In this document: positions 10,834-22,909 of the stretch, piece after piece
How the letters are laid out: each line of letters starts with the position of its first letter
Position numbering within the stretch: position 1 is the first letter of the stretch
From: Taenia hydatigena
Lineage: Eukaryota > Platyhelminthes > Cestoda > Cyclophyllidea > Taeniidae
Direction: 5' to 3'
Assembly (NCBI GenBank): GCA_036345935.2
Contig: JADWOT020000010.1
Coordinates: 5,221,417-5,285,416 of the forward strand
Length of the DNA stretch: 64,000 bases
Translations under genes and position numbers: made by a program
Notes under the pieces: model-generated
What the model was told of the DNA's origin: nothing
What the model saw: only the letters and a program-made list of their open reading frames with translations
Databases searched by the model: none

Positions 10834-13384
10834 CTTTATTCGTAACCGATTCGACTACAAGCTGTGCACAAACCAAATTAGCCGAGTGACATCGCGTCCG
10901 TCATCTCACTTCTGTATTCTGTTTCTTTGTAACGGAGTTGGTACCTCAAATAAGGTCTTATACCAGCGCATTTATGTGACGGCTAGAAGCTTGCCTTGAT
11001 TGTCAACTTTTTTTTCTTAAGTAGAATTTTCTTGATGAGCACAATATGATGCCTTACTTATTTGTTGCGCTGCACCATTCCATCCCTATATTGTTTAACT
11101 CATCCGGCTACAAGTTTCCCACACACACACCAACACAATCCTCTTTTTGGAAACCCGTAAAAGCAAGGGTGACTAAAGGTACTGATTCTATTTTCATCCC
11201 ACTTCATCGCTGAATATGATGCATAAAAACACTGAGTACCACATCTTCTTCCTTCATTGCCTCCTTTGCTGCGCTTTGCGTCTCTTGCTGGAAAGGTCAA
11301 TCAGGCAGATAGCGCATACCACTGCGAATGCAACGAAAATTTTGATCGTGCCTGGACTCTCTTGCATTATGTGCGTATATTTATATACAATAAACCAGAA
11401 CTGATTTTGTCTTGCGAAAGTCTTAGCTACTCCGCCATCATAATGCACATGGGATATCTCGCTTCATTACGACAGAGATTCGACTTAATCGATTAGCACC
11501 AAAATTCACAGACGGAAGGGATGGTATCACTAGCACGGTCCAATGTCTGAACGAACAAATTCTACACTGCTGCTACTATGCAAATACCTCTCTTGTTATT
11601 AACGATGTATGGGGGGATGCCTAAAGCAGACTATGGGTAAAAAGCTGAAAGAGAATCAGCGGTATTTTACAGTAGTTTATTAAAAGGATAATGCCACAGG
11701 GGGAGCATCGCTTCTTACCTTGGATGTTCGAGCTACATCCAAAATAAAAGGGATGTAGATGGTAAAAACCACTAACGGCCATATAGCGTTAATAGCCACA
11801 GCAATTATCATGACCGTTGCCCCAAAATATGGATGGAAGCCGTGAGATTTAGATGAGCAGCCACAGCCCTCCGTGCATTTTTTTTCTGCGACGATTGTGG
11901 TCGTAATTATAATTACATCTTAACCGAATATCTTTGACTCTCAACGGTCTTCATGAACTTGCCTAGGCGCCATTCCAGCACTTTGGGGGCATTATCGATC
12001 AACTGTGTGAATTCCACTTCACCGTGTCCCACTAATCTACTTCCAGTAGTGCCTGCGATTACGTCCAAAGAGTTTGTTCGTGTATTCGTTAAATTGTCAA
12101 CCTCTCACCTTGGCCAAATATCTCTTATTCGTCTTAACCAAAAACTCTTTTGAATGTTGATGTGCGCTATCTCATCCGCCACAAAATTTTTGTTTTTTGA
12201 GGACTTTACTCTACAAGAGGTTAGTTCCATATGCAAGCATAAAGAAAAGGCAAATCTTGCAAAATTCACTTTCCGGCAAGGAGGAAGTATAACGGTCAAA
12301 CCATCGTCAGAGTAACTAAACAAATAAGCACTCATTCTAGTTAAATATCTACTTCGCCTCTTGAGTTTTCATCACTTTCTGTTTACTCACTTGCTAATCA
12401 TCTCCTGCATACACTTAACCATGCAATTACTCGTTATACTCTCCTATTTATGCACTACTCTAACTGCCATTTGTGTAACTCGATTCTAGCCTTCAAGCAC
12501 AATCCGCCTTTATTCCTGAATGCCACATCTTAATCCATTCTACCTACCTTATGCTAATTCGTCAATCGCTTTTGAAAATCTGCTGATTCTGCTACATTAA
12601 GTCCTAATTGTCAAGGACTATGTCAACGTCATATCAGCCACATACTAGCCACACCGATTATTGAAAATCCGCTTTTCTCACCATTACTGAAATACTATTG
12701 ACTTGGGAGGCAGCGTAATTCGCTTACTTGTTTCCTACACTAACTGCGTCTTCTGTCTAAGCTCACTGCCATACGACTTTGTTTTTCTGTCTGTCAGGCG
12801 ACCTATGGAGGCAGCATGGGTGACACTGTTCGCGCAGCGTCTTATTATTCGTCGCCACTATTTAAATGATGTGTTTGTGATAATCAGTCTACTGAATGAT
12901 GCTTTATGAAACTGCCAAAGCTACCAACAATTGTTAGACCTCAGAACCTTCTGTTCGAAGCGTCTACTATATTTTTGCTCACACAGTCATTAGCATGTGC
13001 ATCTTCTGATGGTATGCATGCAATAATAAGCATGAGAATATCCAGACAATTGAACTTTCAATCCGCCGAGTTGGCTGACGAGATTGTCCTTTTGGATGCT
13101 GTTTGAAAGAGTATGTGAGGAACCCCTCGTGCACCTGAGTTGTGTCAGCATCATCACCCAATGAAATTGTGCAGAAACATGGTATCCAATGCAGCACCAC
13201 TCAGGTTAGCTGTAACTTGCCGCTGAGACAAGGTGCCTGCACTGCTATGCTTCATTCTTGTCTCGCTTGCAGTCACTAGTGATAGCCTGTAGTCTCACAA
13301 TTCTTCTCTTCATGTCGACTTCGCCTCCATTCCCCATGTGCTCCTATTTTATTCCCTGCGTGTGTGCCTTTGATTTGGCCAAAA
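10834..13384. other. No firm gene; weak zinc-finger-like trace near 11.3 kb
   Basis: The only item of note is a frame around 11300-11365 reading YHCECNENFDRAWTLLHY. It resembles the last finger of the local zinc-finger family (YRCSVCGSDFDRLDVMLSH) through C-x3-FDR and a similarly placed His, but the first Cys is displaced by one residue. I do not call it a gene. Other frames (11953-12153, 12703-12909, 12906-13106) show no motif. A short CA run lies near 11120. Confidence 0.4.
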
Positions 13385-13830
13385 TGCAAAATGCGGTTCA
13401 TTTACTATTTGGGCATAAATGAGGGCACTCATTCCCTTCAACACTTGCATCTACTGATTTATCTGGCTCTTTACGATCTATTTTGTGTCCCTTCTTACAT
13501 TGTTGTATGCATAAGTGGAACAAAATAACATGTCGTACTTGTCTTCAAGTCATTTGCTGCCGTCCGTCAAGGACCATGTTGGATTTATTGAATCATTTTA
13601 TGTGTGAAGCTTAAATGTTTTATAAAAAACCGACATCATACCATTAACTGCTATTTGCATTAGATCAGGCCTTCAGTGTATTGTACATTTGCCAGTGAAA
13701 TTACATTAAAACCACATAAACTTCATCAATTCTTACAGGCCAAAAAAGCTAATATAGCATTGGCATGGTAAGCGCAATCAATCGCAGGGAATTAAAGTAA
13801 CTAGACACATCGTAAATGAAGAGGTTAATA
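13385..13830 (+). repeat. Inverted dispersed repeat R3, copy 1
   Basis: This block matches the reverse complement of 32195-32645. The best section is ATTTATCTGGCTCTTTACG followed by TATTTTGTGTCCCTTCTTAC, which is nearly identical in the other copy. Weaker collinear matches run over the whole 445 bases, including GGAATTAAAGTAACTAGACA near the right end. There is no shared long reading frame and no clear terminal inverted repeat, so the element class is unknown. The opposite orientation of two dispersed copies suits a transposed element or an inverted segmental duplication. Confidence 0.8.
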
Positions 13831-15135
13831 CTTGCGCTTGGGAGTTACTACAATTCCGTTATTCTAGCTAACATGAATTCCGCTAAAGCATTTGTGGTGG
13901 GGTCTATTCATTTGGTCCTTGCTGTGTTGGAGCCACGCGCTTGAACACGGCTCGAACCAACAATACACTTTCAAATTTCCATCGACTTATTTTTCTCGAA
14001 AGAGAGAATGCTTAACTTCTAACCCGAATTAACACCTGTCAAGTGTCATCGTAGTGATCATAAACAAGCCCTTGTGGCTTATTTTTTGCAGGGATGTAAC
14101 TGACTTATCAACGGTAAAGCCAAAAAGCCAGTTCTCAAGAAGGCGCACAGATCTGGAGCCCAGTACTGATTTCAGACGCTCAGGCAGAAGTCGTTTCTCA
14201 AATACAATTTGTTTTCATGCTTTTACGCCACACAAATCAACAATTATATCGTAGAGCTTAATTAGGGCTGTTAGAGTTGTGCCATCTCCAAAGCAAACGA
14301 ATTTGTCTGTTGCTAGTTGTGAGACCTAAGGGAGGTGAGCCAAGGGAGTTATGCAATTTAAATGTGAGATTAGAATTGGATTACTCTACCGCACACGTCT
14401 ACTTTGACATTCACGGTGTAAATAATGAAGAGCTAAGCCCTGGTTTATAAATGAGTGCCGCTTTGCAAGCCATCGAGTTGCAATCAAGCTGTTGCAGCCT
14501 AGAATGCATCAATTACTGCCCAGCAGGTCTTCGATACTTGTCGTTGATTGGAGTGTAGGACTAGTGCAAAACTGATCATAACCCCATAATAGGGCAAGGG
14601 AAGATTGCTCTTTCATTCCAGGTTCTCGTAACGCCAGTTGTTCCAAGCGGCTGCATTCCTCCCATTCTTGCCTAGCATTTTATGCATTTATGCAGAGCGG
14701 AAAGGTCACAGAGTGCTCTTATTTGAGCCCCCAAATCACTTGTGTCAAAACAAAAATGAGCTAAAGAATTAGCGACAAAAATATTCATCCTTGGCGAATG
14801 TTACATGGCATATAGTTTTGAAAGGTTGTTGTCCAAAATTCCGATTGTTACACTATTTCATTACTGCCGTATTACTGGCATGTACAAATTTTGTGTGAAG
14901 ACGTATGGAAAGAAAATGCATTTATTTCGCAAGGAATGCTTTTATTATGAGCAGGTCTCATCGCATAGTACTTAAATTTGTGCAGGTTAATGGGGAAGAG
15001 AGTACTCGGATCGCACTCGTCTCCTTTCAGTACATCACCTCAAATGCGATTTGCTCTTTATGCGACTAGGCTATTTAACGGGAAAGTCGAACAAAATGAC
15101 ACTAACTATCTGGACGTCCTTGCATATTCGGATGA
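13831..15135. other. No supported gene
   Basis: One short frame (14054-14254, plus strand) has no recognisable features. Nothing else was seen on either strand. Confidence 0.45.
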
Positions 15136-15564
15136 TTAAGACAACGCGATTGATATCACACGATTACTGTGATCCACAATGGCGTTGTTTATGCGTCCGA
15201 CCTCTAAAATGGCGAGATACAAAGCTAGGAGTGGCACGAAGATGAAAGATGATGTGGTAAGGGTACGGGACGAAAAGAGGATCAGGGTCGAAGAAAACAA
15301 AGCAGGAGGGAGACATTGACGAACAGCGAAATAGTAAGAGCGGCACTGCAAAGCAGGATGGATAGAAAAGGACGATAGAACGCGTTGAAGAGCATCTCGA
15401 TGGCATGTTGTGTGACTGACCTCTCCGAGTTTGACGAGCGCGAATTTGTTAGGGACACGTGTCGCGTGGCGTCTCTCAGTGCTGCCTGGTGTGAGCTTAG
15501 GACAGCAATTTCTGCACGTGGTTTCGTAGGAGCAGACAGCACTTGCCGTTACATCTTCACGCAT
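15136..15564 (-). CDS. ORF inside dispersed repeat R4, copy 1 (uncertain)
   Basis: This is a minus-strand frame of 142 codons, among the longest in the window. It is matched by a 147-codon minus-strand frame at 51149-51592 in the other copy of the repeat. The two translations align in the same frame: SYETTCRNCCPKLTPGSTER here and LYKTAYRVCWLKPTSDSTKR there, followed in both by a His-Ala-x-Arg step and later by an SYYFAVRQ/SYHSVIRQ block and a Ser/Leu-rich stretch. This copy has about 28 extra codons in the middle. The shared frame could mean a decayed element protein, or simply low stop density on the strand opposite a purine-rich sequence. No domain is recognised. Confidence 0.2.
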   Translation of the reverse strand: MREDVTASAVCSYETTCRNCCPKLTPGSTERRHATRVPNKFALVKLGEVSHTTCHRDALQRVLSSFSIHPALQCRSYYFAVRQCLPPALFSSTLILFSSRTLTTSSFIFVPLLALYLAILEVGRINNAIVDHSNRVISIALS

Positions 15565-16110
15565 AGGTCGTAGTTTATGCGAAAGAGGTAGAAAAGAATG
15601 AGAAGAGCCATTGATACTAATGCACTCGATTCAAGTGCGCTACCAATTGCAGACTGCTCCTACCCGACGTTTTGCGCCTGATATTTCTTTTTACGCCTAC
15701 AGCCTAATAAGCATTTTGAAACAGTTAAACAACTCGAGGTATAGTTGAGTAAAGGAGTTGTTGACCCACTCATAGCGATCGCAGTAGAGCTAGCAAAGGC
15801 GTATTTTGGGCTAGGTGTTGACTTTTATCAAAAGGGCAGTAGAGATAGTCATAATGGTTTCTAATGCATTAAAAAGGCAGTAATTTGCACGAAATTAATC
15901 GTTCACTAATACGATGCGATCAAGTCTCGTTTAACAACTGCAGGCAAGTGCACCAGTAAATACATGCTCAAAGCAATATCGCTGTCAAACTTGTGATGAC
16001 AGACATTCATTAATCAATCTAGCAGGTTGCTAGATTGATGGGAGGAGGCTAAATCCTTATCCCTGAAATTCAACTGCACAGTTATTTGTTCAGCACTTTC
16101 AAATATCGCA
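15190..16110 (+). repeat. Dispersed repeat R4, copy 1
   Basis: This block is collinear with 51170-52045 in the same orientation. Anchors include GACGAACAGCGAAATAGTAA with GGCGAATAACGGAATGGTAA, CTCTCAGTGCTGCCTGGTGT with CTCTTAGTGCTGTCTGATGT, GAAACAGTTAAACAACTC with GAAACAGTTCAAGCAGCTC, and a terminal TCAAATATCGCA. Substitutions and indels are frequent, so the duplication is old. The class of element is unknown. Confidence 0.8.
16013..16039. other. Perfect 12-base inverted repeat
   Basis: ATCAATCTAGCA and TGCTAGATTGAT form a perfect 12-base stem with a GGT loop. It lies inside repeat R4, but the corresponding position of the other copy (about 51920) has no such palindrome, so it was either gained here or lost there. 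It would form a stable hairpin in RNA. No function is inferred. Confidence 0.7.
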
Positions 16111-19100
16111 TAATGTACACATGTAGGATCAAGATGAGATAAAGGATGAAATTGACTTGAACCATCAAAGAAATGAAGTTGAAAATGAGGAGTTAGGATT
16201 TGGTTAACAAAATTTGTATCGCATTAATTTCTGCAAATGGTTCAATTATGATTATTTTTATAACACCCTTCTTACGCTTTCAACGAATGTGTGCCTATTC
16301 TTCATGTGAAAATCACACAAGTGGCGAGACAGGAATATATTCGTTCGATTATACTCACATGGCCCACTCCTTGTGCAGCTTATGATAAATACGCCCCTGA
16401 CAACTCGTCGCGTAAAGTTAGCGATACAATGCTATTCTAAATATAAGCAAATTCAAAGCGTTAAATTGGCGTCAATCTTTCCCTGGGTGACGAATGCATC
16501 GATGTCTACGAACATAGGGTTGATATGTGGGCGGATCCATCAATCAACCACCATGGACGAGTCAGAACCGATACGTATGATTAAAAGCATATTCATTTCG
16601 AAACCTAACTGACGGTAGCTTCCTAACAGTAATTTGGACCCGTCCTCTTGCCTGACAGCTAGATAGGTACTTCAAGTCGGAGTGGAAGGAGTCGTGACTT
16701 TAGATAGTGGAGGCATAGAGGGCAGTTAAATAGCCAGCGATACAATCGAAACTTCTTTTCCGAAAGCCAAGCAGAGAGGTGACGCATGTACAGCAGCATT
16801 TTATTCCTAAATGTTCTCAAATTCACAGGTCTGTTATTTGTTGCTTTATACATTGCATGCAGATGCGTTGGATTAAGACTTAAAGAATAAATCTAGAAAT
16901 TAACCGAACATATTCACCATCCCAAACAGCAGCTTAACCAATGAATTCGGTCACAGAAATTACCATGCCTCAAGGCTGAATGCTATTGACTGAGGGCACG
17001 ACTCTTGCAAGACGCTCTGGATGCTACTCGACATCACTCGCTAAGTTCTGGTATAGAGGGGCAGGAAGTATTAAGAGAGCGGTCAATGTGGTAATGACGC
17101 GGACATCGCTTCCAGCTTAAGGTGGATTTGTCCAGTGACGGTTTGTACTACCTAGCCAACTGACCAAAAGTTGTTCATATTTGGCGCATTTATTCGCTTT
17201 GTGAGAATGTGAACGTATAAAATACAAAAAACCTAGACACGAATAAGTTTATTTTCTAATATGTACAAAAACAGCAAGCGAATATCAACAAATGCATACG
17301 AATAGGTTGCGGACACACACGCAAGGAGCTAAGCAACTCGGAAATGATGGTTTATTAAGACTATCTGACAATCCTAGCAGCCCACTTTTGATGATTTTTA
17401 GCTAGTAGGATCTGCAGGTGCTGTCAGAAGTAAAGGGACGCCGACAGTGCCGGTGAGATTGCTTCCAAAATTTGAAATGACAAGTCGCAGACTACAAAAC
17501 TTGGGGGAACCCTGGAGCATTTCTGTGCCGGATGGGAGGCAGAAACTGCAGATTCAGCATTTCATATGTTTGAATACCCTCACCACTAGCTACTGCTGCG
17601 ATTTAAAGGTCCATGTGAGCAGTTAATCAAGGGCATGGCTGTAGGCAGGCCTGACTAAGCTGCCGCCAATTAGGATTGCAAGTGCGTGCGTCTCTTTCAT
17701 CGTGCGCTTCGGTTCTGACTCTTCCGCACCGGTCGATCGCCGGCGACAAAGTTAGTTAGTTAGTTCTCAGACCTATGAATCTACTGGGAAAATAATAAGC
17801 ACTATGTGTGTATGTATACGAAATTAACAAACATGCACGTGCAGCCATTCCGTTGACTCTTCGCACGAAACATCGCAAATGCTGCGATTCAATCCTTTGG
17901 CCAACAAAGATGGGTTGCCTTACTTCTTGATGCTCACTATGTCGAATTCATATGCAATGATATGGAATGAAACTATAGTAATTTTGCAATAATTTGCTGC
18001 ACATGAGAAGATGGTTACACACCACTATACGAGGCGCCTAAATCGTAGAAGCAGCATCAAATTATTGCCACAGTCTATTACATCCTTTCGTACCACGTGC
18101 TATATTTTGATTAATTGAATAAGGGTCAACGCAATTCAGGTCAGTTTGTCAGAAGTTCAAATTACCTGCTGCATTTCATCAGAAGCGATGCGGCAAGAAA
18201 CATATGCATGATAAGGCGCGAAGACGAGCAACGAAACCTGACACAAGTCTATACTTTGTAACAGACTTTGTCAAGGCTTAGGAAAATACCGCTGCAAATT
18301 ATTGAGAAGCACATTTTGGTAGAAAATAGCCCATATGTACTCAATCACTGCAATAACATTGTTTTAAATAGCACCGCGTCAATTGGCAAGATTCATATGG
18401 TGGCGTATGGTCCACATTAACCCGCTGCGTTAGATTGAAGGTGCCCGCCATTGAGTAGTCAACATTCTGCTGTAATGCAAATTTAATGAACCCTTGCGCC
18501 ACTTTAGCAAACCACTGAGATTCCCAATTAAAGATCTAAGTAGAGTGCTGGCACGTCACGACGGCAACATTGCTCGTTGCTCTCAACGCAGAGGTCATTC
18601 ACTCCGGTGAAGGCCGAGATAGGTTCGAGGTCAAGCACATCTAACACGTCGATTTCGTAAAAATTTGCGTATCTATAACCAATTTTTTGATTCCAAATCC
18701 GGTGATGATGGCCTGACGAATGTTGGATGAGATAAAATTTTGCTGCTCCTGGAACAGAGGCATGGATACCCGCACCTTAGACGTAAGCTCATTTTCCGGT
18801 TAATTTAAAACTTGCTAAGTCTCATCGACAGTTTTATTATGATGATCGCATCACTCAGCGTGAATTCAAATAAAAATAAATAAGCGGAACGTTATCTCGG
18901 CTACTGCGGGACTGACATCAGCAGTAGTATTAGTTGCACCTTTTTACGACGATTCCTGTGTTGTCCTATTCCGCATGTCTGTTGCGCTAATCAAGCATTT
19001 TCCAAAACCGCAATAACTTGCGCAATCAAAGTGGAGAGAAAAACTTGCTAGGTGTGCAACAGTGGCATTTATTACAGCAGATGCAATGTCATCACGGTTA

Positions 19101-21494
19101 AATTTATGTGTATTGTAGGTAGCCGTGAGTGTAATGTAATAATGACGATTCGGGTCGCCGTAACCACCAGTCCACATTGCACTGTTCACTATTTGAATGA
19201 ACAACTTGTAGTAGAGTCACGCAAGCGACAAATCATCCCTCTGGTTCTAACCTCGACTGCTACAAAATGAAGCATAGCACAGCAAGTCACGATGCAACAC
19301 AATAAGACAGCGTTCATTCTCAAAGAACTACAGTTCTGATTTCATCAGAAATAGGCCTTCAACACTAGTTAAATGCATTTGTTAAGAAAATTCGTGTCTC
19401 CAATGCCACATTAAATCTATTATGCCATGCATTAATGCTACACATGCTAGTTGGCATCATCAAGCGATCTCTTGGGTATTTACTTTGCGTTGTGCACGCG
19501 AAATTACGGACACTCGACATTGCCAAAAAAATACAACAGGTTTCTCCCAATTTTGCAACTCGTTATGGTCAGTAATGCTAAAAATTTTGGAATTTACCAG
19601 ATTACCAGGAGTGAGAATTCTTTCTGCTAAGATCTTTACTTTCACCCTTAGCCAGCATGAGGTCGCGGAGCATGTCACAGGAAGTCTTGAACCTTAGTAA
19701 CTAAGTAGTGGGTGTTTGAATTATAAAAGTGTTTTTAGACCTCATACGCCAACAGTTGCTTTGTGTTCCAGTGTAGATCAAGGTGAATCTCCGATCCTCA
19801 CTCATTTAGATATTTTTATCTGAAGCAAATGAACACTCCACATTTTGTGGAGACAGCTTTGTCATCCATTATTTATCTAAAGCCAAACAACCCACTGATC
19901 CGAATGGCATCCAAATAGCGCTTATTTTGCCGTCGTTTAATGGCATTGGTTCTTTCCTCAAAGCTTCGGCATTGCGAGCATACACAAGGTGGACCAGTTT
20001 TAGAAGCAAGAGCGGTGTTCCTAATTGACTGTCAATAATAAAATGCAATCAACCTTTCCCAGGTAACTCTTGTAGTATGGTGTACTCTTCTCCTGCGCCA
20101 CCAATCCACTTTTGGCAATCCACTAACTAAAAGAGCATTATCATGATTGCTTTGTGCATGATCTCTTAGAATCGGTGTACCAGTGATTAGAATCACAATG
20201 TCTTAGCGACATTCTTTTGCCACCCTACACCCTTTGAAGCTAAGGCAGAACAATTTGTTGTTGACAAAATGCAATCAGTTGCACAGAATTATCATGCTCA
20301 TGCAAAATGCCAAAACGAGTTTAAGGGCAAGCAATCAAACCGAAACATAGGTGGGAATGCCAACGCTTGCATAACAACACTTCTGATTCAGGATCAACAC
20401 TGACGCACTTTGAGAGATAATAAATAATTATTGTTCATTATAACAATGGGCATGAGATAGGAAGACCATGGTTACCTGCTATTTGAGAATAGAAAGCAAT
20501 TTCTGGTGGCGTATGCGGAGACCATTTATAAGTAAACAGCATTAGACAGCGCCTAAAAGACGAGGGAACTGTCATTTACGCTCCATTTGAATTTTTGCTT
20601 AGGATAAGAAGTATTTGACGAAAACAGGATCCCCTTACCAAATCGATCTCTATCTAAAGACACTGTAGGAGGAGATAAACTGCAAAGCTGCCAAACGCGC
20701 CTGACGCTAAAAGTTTAATATCCTTTTAAAAGTACTTAGTTGCTGCAATGCACCAGAATAAATCAGTAAATAAATCAACTACATTGCAATCCTGAAACAC
20801 ACGTGCATATATGAAGACCACGTCTAGATCACTACACGAGTAACATCGGTGATATTCGCTTCATGACCAAATATTTTACTAAAATACAGCTGGTAAATGA
20901 AGCAAATAGTTCTGCATCAAACAGAAACCGGTCATAAATTAATTATGCTGGTAACAAATTCGCAGCACATCCGTAGCATAAAATTTCGAATTCCTTAAGC
21001 TGACGAAAGTAGTACTCCCATTTAAAAGTACAGGACCAGAGGACAAGTCGTATTTGCCAAGTGTCCTTCCAAATAGGTATTTCTAATAATCTCCTTTTCA
21101 TGGAGCGCTTGTATTCAGTTTCATGTATTTGCCAACGCATTTACAATTAGAAAGTATCAAAATTATTCTTTCCAAGGCATCATAGATTGCATCCAACAAA
21201 ACTTTTTACTGTGTTTCTCTTTCTAAATACGAAGTTACAGTACACACAACCATCATTTGCTAAAATGCGTAGATAGGGACTCATTAAGGGAAAGCATACA
21301 TTTGCGGACTCCATCCTGCCAAGCAATGACAGGCATGGAAGATTATGTCTGTGTTTTGAATTAAAATTTACTTTCATAAAATGCACTCTTCGTCCAAAAT
21401 ACGCGCCTATTCATTAGGCAACAGTTTGTGGTTTTTTATTATCCTTAAACGACCGATGTGGTGCTCGTTCTATCATGCGGTTGTAGGTAAAACT
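16111..21494. other. Long stretch without a supported gene
   Basis: Short frames occur on both strands, including an overlapping set at 18944-19270 and another at 19365-19697, but overlapping frames of similar length on both strands are typical of chance. The minus-strand frame at 20943-21140 is Trp- and Cys-rich without a motif. A small tetranucleotide run (GTTA) lies at 17751-17765 next to a local GC-rich patch. I see no other repeat or RNA gene. Confidence 0.45.
17751..17765 (+). repeat. Short GTTA microsatellite
   Basis: Almost four copies of GTTA follow a GC-rich patch (CCGGTCGATCGCCGGCGAC). It is short and probably of no consequence, though such runs can be length-variable. Confidence 0.7.
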
Positions 21495-22180
21495 TGTTTG
21501 ACTGTGCTTCAAGCCCTGTAAAATGTACGATTTTTTATGCCTTTAGATCCTGGTGTAAGCAGAATGATTAAACCCTCTGTCACGACATCGCGCTGACAAC
21601 CAGTGTTAGTGTTGACGGAGGCTGCACCCTTTCTGAAGAATAAAAATAGATTAAGGTTGCTGCATGCTAGTCTCTGCGAGTAATGCAAAGATTTGTTGGT
21701 GCAGTCGCACCCTTGTCGCACTTGCACAGATGTGTGCTATCCATCTTCATCACATCAGATGGGAGTGGAGAGGGCATGCAATACTTAGGAGCTAAACAAC
21801 CCTGGTTTAGCACTTCAAATTTACCGGTGAAAAAGGATGGTATTGTGCCCTATATCTTTGGTTGCGCACTTGTTTTAAAGTTCTGCAGAGCTGAAGCGTT
21901 GAGATATGGAGTGCGAAACATTTAAATGGACATGACATTTTATAGACAAACCATTAACTCATGCCTTTCTTCGACTTTCCTATGTGAGAATAAGAAAGTA
22001 ATCGAGGTGATGTTCTACATATCACACAAACGTGCTGGCCTAAGAATTCATCCGGATTACTAACGCATAGCAATGAAATGAGATGCTAGAATCAACACGG
22101 CTGATGCATTGCTATTCGACAGGTGCAGTTTCGACACACTTTGTAGCCATGGTGCATGAGGAAGGCGCAGATACGCTTTT
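21495..22180 (+). repeat. Segmental duplication R5, oldest partial copy (A)
   Basis: This block aligns with 29137-29830, the right-hand end of copy C, in the same order. Anchors are TTTGACTGTGCTTCAAG with TTTAACTGCGCTTCAGG, the GGTTGCTGCATGCT word, and GAGGGCATGCAATACTTAGG with GAGGGCATGTTATGCGCAGG. Further anchors are CCATTAACTCATGCC/CCATCAACTCATGCC, TAATCGAGGTGATGT/TAGTCGAGGTCAGGT and CACTTTGTAGCCATGGT/CACTCTGTGGCCGTGGT. It is much more diverged than B is from C. An AATAAA at 21639 corresponds to AATAAA motifs in B (25459) and C (29285). Confidence 0.75.
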
Positions 22181-22319
22181 TCGTCTTTGTTTTGTTGCGG
22201 CCACTGTAATCTGACCCTATTGAGAGTTCCACCTTCCATCTTCAGGGTTACAATTTTGGCATGTCCTTTCGTTTTGGCTTAATCGGCAAAAGTGTGTCTT
22301 ATTGTACTTCTTAATTATC

Positions 22320-22343
22320 TAGTTGCCTAATCAAAGGCAACTA
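22320..22343. other. Perfect 9-base inverted repeat
   Basis: TAGTTGCCT and AGGCAACTA flank an AATCAA loop. It lies between copy A of the duplication and the 3' side of the minus-strand zinc-finger fragment. It could be a structured element in a transcript read leftward, or chance. Confidence 0.5.
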
Positions 22344-22579
22344 ACTAATCACATCACTTCGGCCACCCCCACCACCAACTGCTGATTAACATAGATGAAT
22401 GCGGATTAAGTTCACCAGTTTTGCAAGTTGGACTTTACGTGGTCCTAATCCTATTAGGTATTTTTGGCTGAATTTGTCTGGTGGTTCTCTCCTAAGGTAG
22501 AGTAGCAAAGCACCAAACCAAAAAATGGGATATAAGGACAAATTTGCGAGAGACTTTAAAGGGAATAAGCATCAGCTTA

Positions 22580-22909
22580 TTATAGAGGCATCATCGCATC
22601 GAAGAAGCGCGAAATTCCTGTTAAAGAAGCCGTCACAAAGAGCACTATGCATATACATGTGTGCCAGCACGTAGATACATCCTCTTCCTCATCTGCATTA
22701 GGCTTGAGTGCAGCACGCATGAGACGAACACGCAACCGGTCAATGACTTCGCGTTCAGTTGGGTGCTCCTGTTCTGTGTGTGATAACATCACATCCAACC
22801 GGTCAAAATCGGATCCGCAAACACTACAGCGGTACTCTATCCTGCGCTTTTTTTCAGGAGGACCCCCTTCCAGCTTTTTGGGCATAGAGGACTGAGGTGA
22901 TGAAAAGGC
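22580..22909 (-). pseudogene. C2H2 zinc-finger gene fragment, last finger intact
   Basis: On the minus strand an open frame runs leftward from just after a TAA at about 22910. It reads SSPQSSMPKKLEGG, then a basic patch (PEKKRR), then a canonical finger YRCSVCGSDFDRLDVMLSH with spacing C-X2-C-X12-H-X4-H, then PTEREVIDRLRVRLMRAAL and an acidic tail (NADEEED). After that it either runs on to a TAA at 22580 or is spliced: the GTATCT after GAAGAGGAT and a later TTTAACAG would give a 60-nt intron and an early stop. The 60-kb paralogue has the same order (PPQSPM, basic patch, finger, VIDRLR, acidic tail). The 5' exons with the first two fingers are missing: the frame is lost where duplicated block R5 begins near 22895. 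The family is presumably nuclear and nucleic-acid binding, but this fragment has one finger and no clear promoter, so it is probably a truncated copy. Confidence 0.7.

Noticed and set aside
13945..13975. GGCTCGAACC-like word as a tRNA B-box
   Set aside because: No matching A-box, acceptor stem or anticodon arm could be folded around it on either strand.
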